A DNA stretch of 64,000 nt. Source: Sphingobium sp. AP50 (GTDB lineage: Bacteria; Pseudomonadota; Alphaproteobacteria; Sphingomonadales; Sphingomonadaceae). Positions 62,910 through 64,000 of the stretch are shown piece after piece. The notes beneath the pieces are model-generated. The model was not told the DNA's origin and made no database searches. It saw only the letters and a program-made list of their open reading frames with translations. Each line of letters begins with the position of its first letter. The first letter of the stretch is position 1. Made by a program: the position numbers and the translations under genes. The stretch lies in assembly GCF_900109095.1 (NCBI RefSeq), contig NZ_FNYZ01000002.1, positions 248,001-312,000 of the forward strand, read 5' to 3'.

Positions 62910-64000
62910 ATGAATTTTCGCAATATTTCCGCATGGGCGATCCGCAATCCGGTGACACCGCTGGTGCTGTTCGCCGCTTTGTGCATCGCGGGCATCATCA
63001 GTTTCATGCGGATGGACGTCAACAACAACCCCGACGTCAGCTTCCCGATGGTCAGCGTCACCGTGTCGCAGCCCGGCGCGGCCCCGACCGAGCTGGAAAC
63101 GCAGGTGACGCAGCGGGTCGAGGCGGCGGTGCGCGGCATCAGTGGCGTCGACGAAATTTCTTCCTTCGCATCCGAAGGCCAGTCGCTGACCAACGTCCAG
63201 TTCCAGATCGGCACGCCGGTCGACCGGGCCGTGTCGGACGTGAAGAATGCGGTGGACCAGATCCGCAGCGACCTGCCCGACGGCATTTTGGAACCGCAGG
63301 TCCAGCGCATCGACGTGGATGGCGGCCCGATCGCCTATTTCAGCGCCGAAGCGACCGACATGACGCTGGAGGAACTGTCCTGGTATGTCGACAATACGGT
63401 CGCCAAGCGGCTGCTGTCGATCAGCGGCATGGCGGCGGTCAAGCGCGGCGGCGGCGTGAGCCGCGAAATCCGCGTCATTCTGGACCCGGCCAAGCTACAG
63501 GCCTATGGCGTCACCGCCGCGCAGGTGAATGCGCAGTTGCAGCAGGTGAACCTGAACGCAGCGGGCGGCCGGACCGAAATCGCCGGGGCGGAGCAATCGA
63601 TCCGCGTGCTGGGCAATGCGACCAGCGCCCGCACCCTGGGCGACACGCAGATCGCCATTTCCGGCGCCCGCACGGTCAAGCTGTCCGATCTGGCGACCGT
63701 GCGCGACATGTATGCCGAACAGCGCAACCTGTCGCTGATGAACGGGCGGCAGGTCACCAGTTTCAGCATGGAAAAAGCCAAGGGATCGTCCGACGTCACC
63801 GTCTATGACGAAGCCATGAAGGTGCTGGACAAGCTGCAGCAGGAAAATCCCAAGATCCATTTCAAGCAGCTCTACACCAGCGTCGAATATACCAAAGGCC
63901 AGTATCACAGCGCCATGTCGGCGATGATCGAGGGCGCGGTGCTGGCGGTCGTGATCGTCTTCCTGTTTCTGCGCGACTGGCGCGCGACGATGATTTCGGC
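62910..64000 (+). CDS. RND efflux permease, N-terminal part (cut by window edge)
   Basis: From ATG 62910 the frame runs to the window end (about 363 residues, no stop). MNFRNISAWAIRNPVTPLVL is followed by the first membrane helix, PMVSVTVSQPGAAPTELETQ, QVTQRVEAAVRGISGVDEIS and PVDRAVSDVKNAVDQIRSDL, the RND porter pattern. The second helix begins MIEGAVLAVVIVFLFLRDWR. It is a proton-driven export pump of the inner membrane. Its substrate is not predictable from the N-terminal part. Confidence 0.93.
   Translation, partial: MNFRNISAWAIRNPVTPLVLFAALCIAGIISFMRMDVNNNPDVSFPMVSVTVSQPGAAPTELETQVTQRVEAAVRGISGVDEISSFASEGQSLTNVQFQIGTPVDRAVSDVKNAVDQIRSDLPDGILEPQVQRIDVDGGPIAYFSAEATDMTLEELSWYVDNTVAKRLLSISGMAAVKRGGGVSREIRVILDPAKLQAYGVTAAQVNAQLQQVNLNAAGGRTEIAGAEQSIRVLGNATSARTLGDTQIAISGARTVKLSDLATVRDMYAEQRNLSLMNGRQVTSFSMEKAKGSSDVTVYDEAMKVLDKLQQENPKIHFKQLYTSVEYTKGQYHSAMSAMIEGAVLAVVIVFLFLRDWRATMIS

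Overview
The window looks like chromosomal DNA of a sphingomonad (Alphaproteobacteria, Sphingomonadales; Sphingobium- or Novosphingobium-like). The evidence is high GC, an Atm1-type exporter, a SciP-type CtrA inhibitor, the compact infA-maf-rng-yacG-tRNA-Phe block, DUF2946/PepSY genes and many TTG/GTG starts. The genus is inference. Both ends cut genes: a PepSY membrane protein at the left and an RND efflux pump at the right.

Layout. 0-9.9 kb: a PepSY/DUF2946 membrane operon, tRNA-Thr, an aminopeptidase P, oligopeptidase B with a thioesterase, a DUF4398 protein, an Atm1-like ABC exporter, a lipoprotein and a DUF6891 protein. 9.9-12.4 kb: an accessory island with a short HTH gene ringed by AAATAGGA motifs, two divergent toxin-antitoxin modules (AbrB-type/Doc and YefM/YoeB), and a DUF3892 gene behind a strongly structured leader. 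12.4-18 kb: thiC under a TPP riboswitch, a flavodoxin-like gene divergent from an HxlR regulator, and a secreted S9 peptidase. 18.1-24.5 kb: a signalling operon (response regulator, CHASE3-GAF hybrid kinase with three receivers, CheR, CheB, receiver-kinase). 24.7-28.4 kb: TetR/SDR/MBL genes, then a decayed zone with a LysR-hydrolase-flavoprotein mosaic pseudogene and a broken DUF1348 gene.

28.5-39.6 kb is a complete assimilatory nitrate cluster, all on the minus strand: nasT, nasS, narK-type transporter, outer-membrane porin, nirB, nirD, nasA, cobA. Transporter and nirB each have a leader with two hexaloop hairpins followed by a strong intrinsic terminator. This is the arrangement expected for NasS-NasT (ANTAR) antitermination. 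I regard these two leaders as the best-supported regulatory system here. 39.8-50.4 kb: tRNA-Phe, yacG, an RNase E/G-like gene, maf, infA, bioA, an OmpA lipoprotein, a cation/proton antiporter, a DUF4168 protein, an M13 peptidase, bioD and bioF. 50.6-53.4 kb: a single-polypeptide MmeI-like (type IIL) restriction-modification enzyme, followed by a 28-bp palindromic repeat. 53.7-64 kb: DUF2490 protein, GAF-GGDEF cyclase, a small secreted protein behind a sigma-54-like promoter, H+-pyrophosphatase, mnmA, sciP, two convergent YeaQ/GlsB-type membrane proteins and an RND efflux operon.

All coordinates and motifs were read by eye. Family names rest on recognised motifs and overall sequence character, not on a database search.
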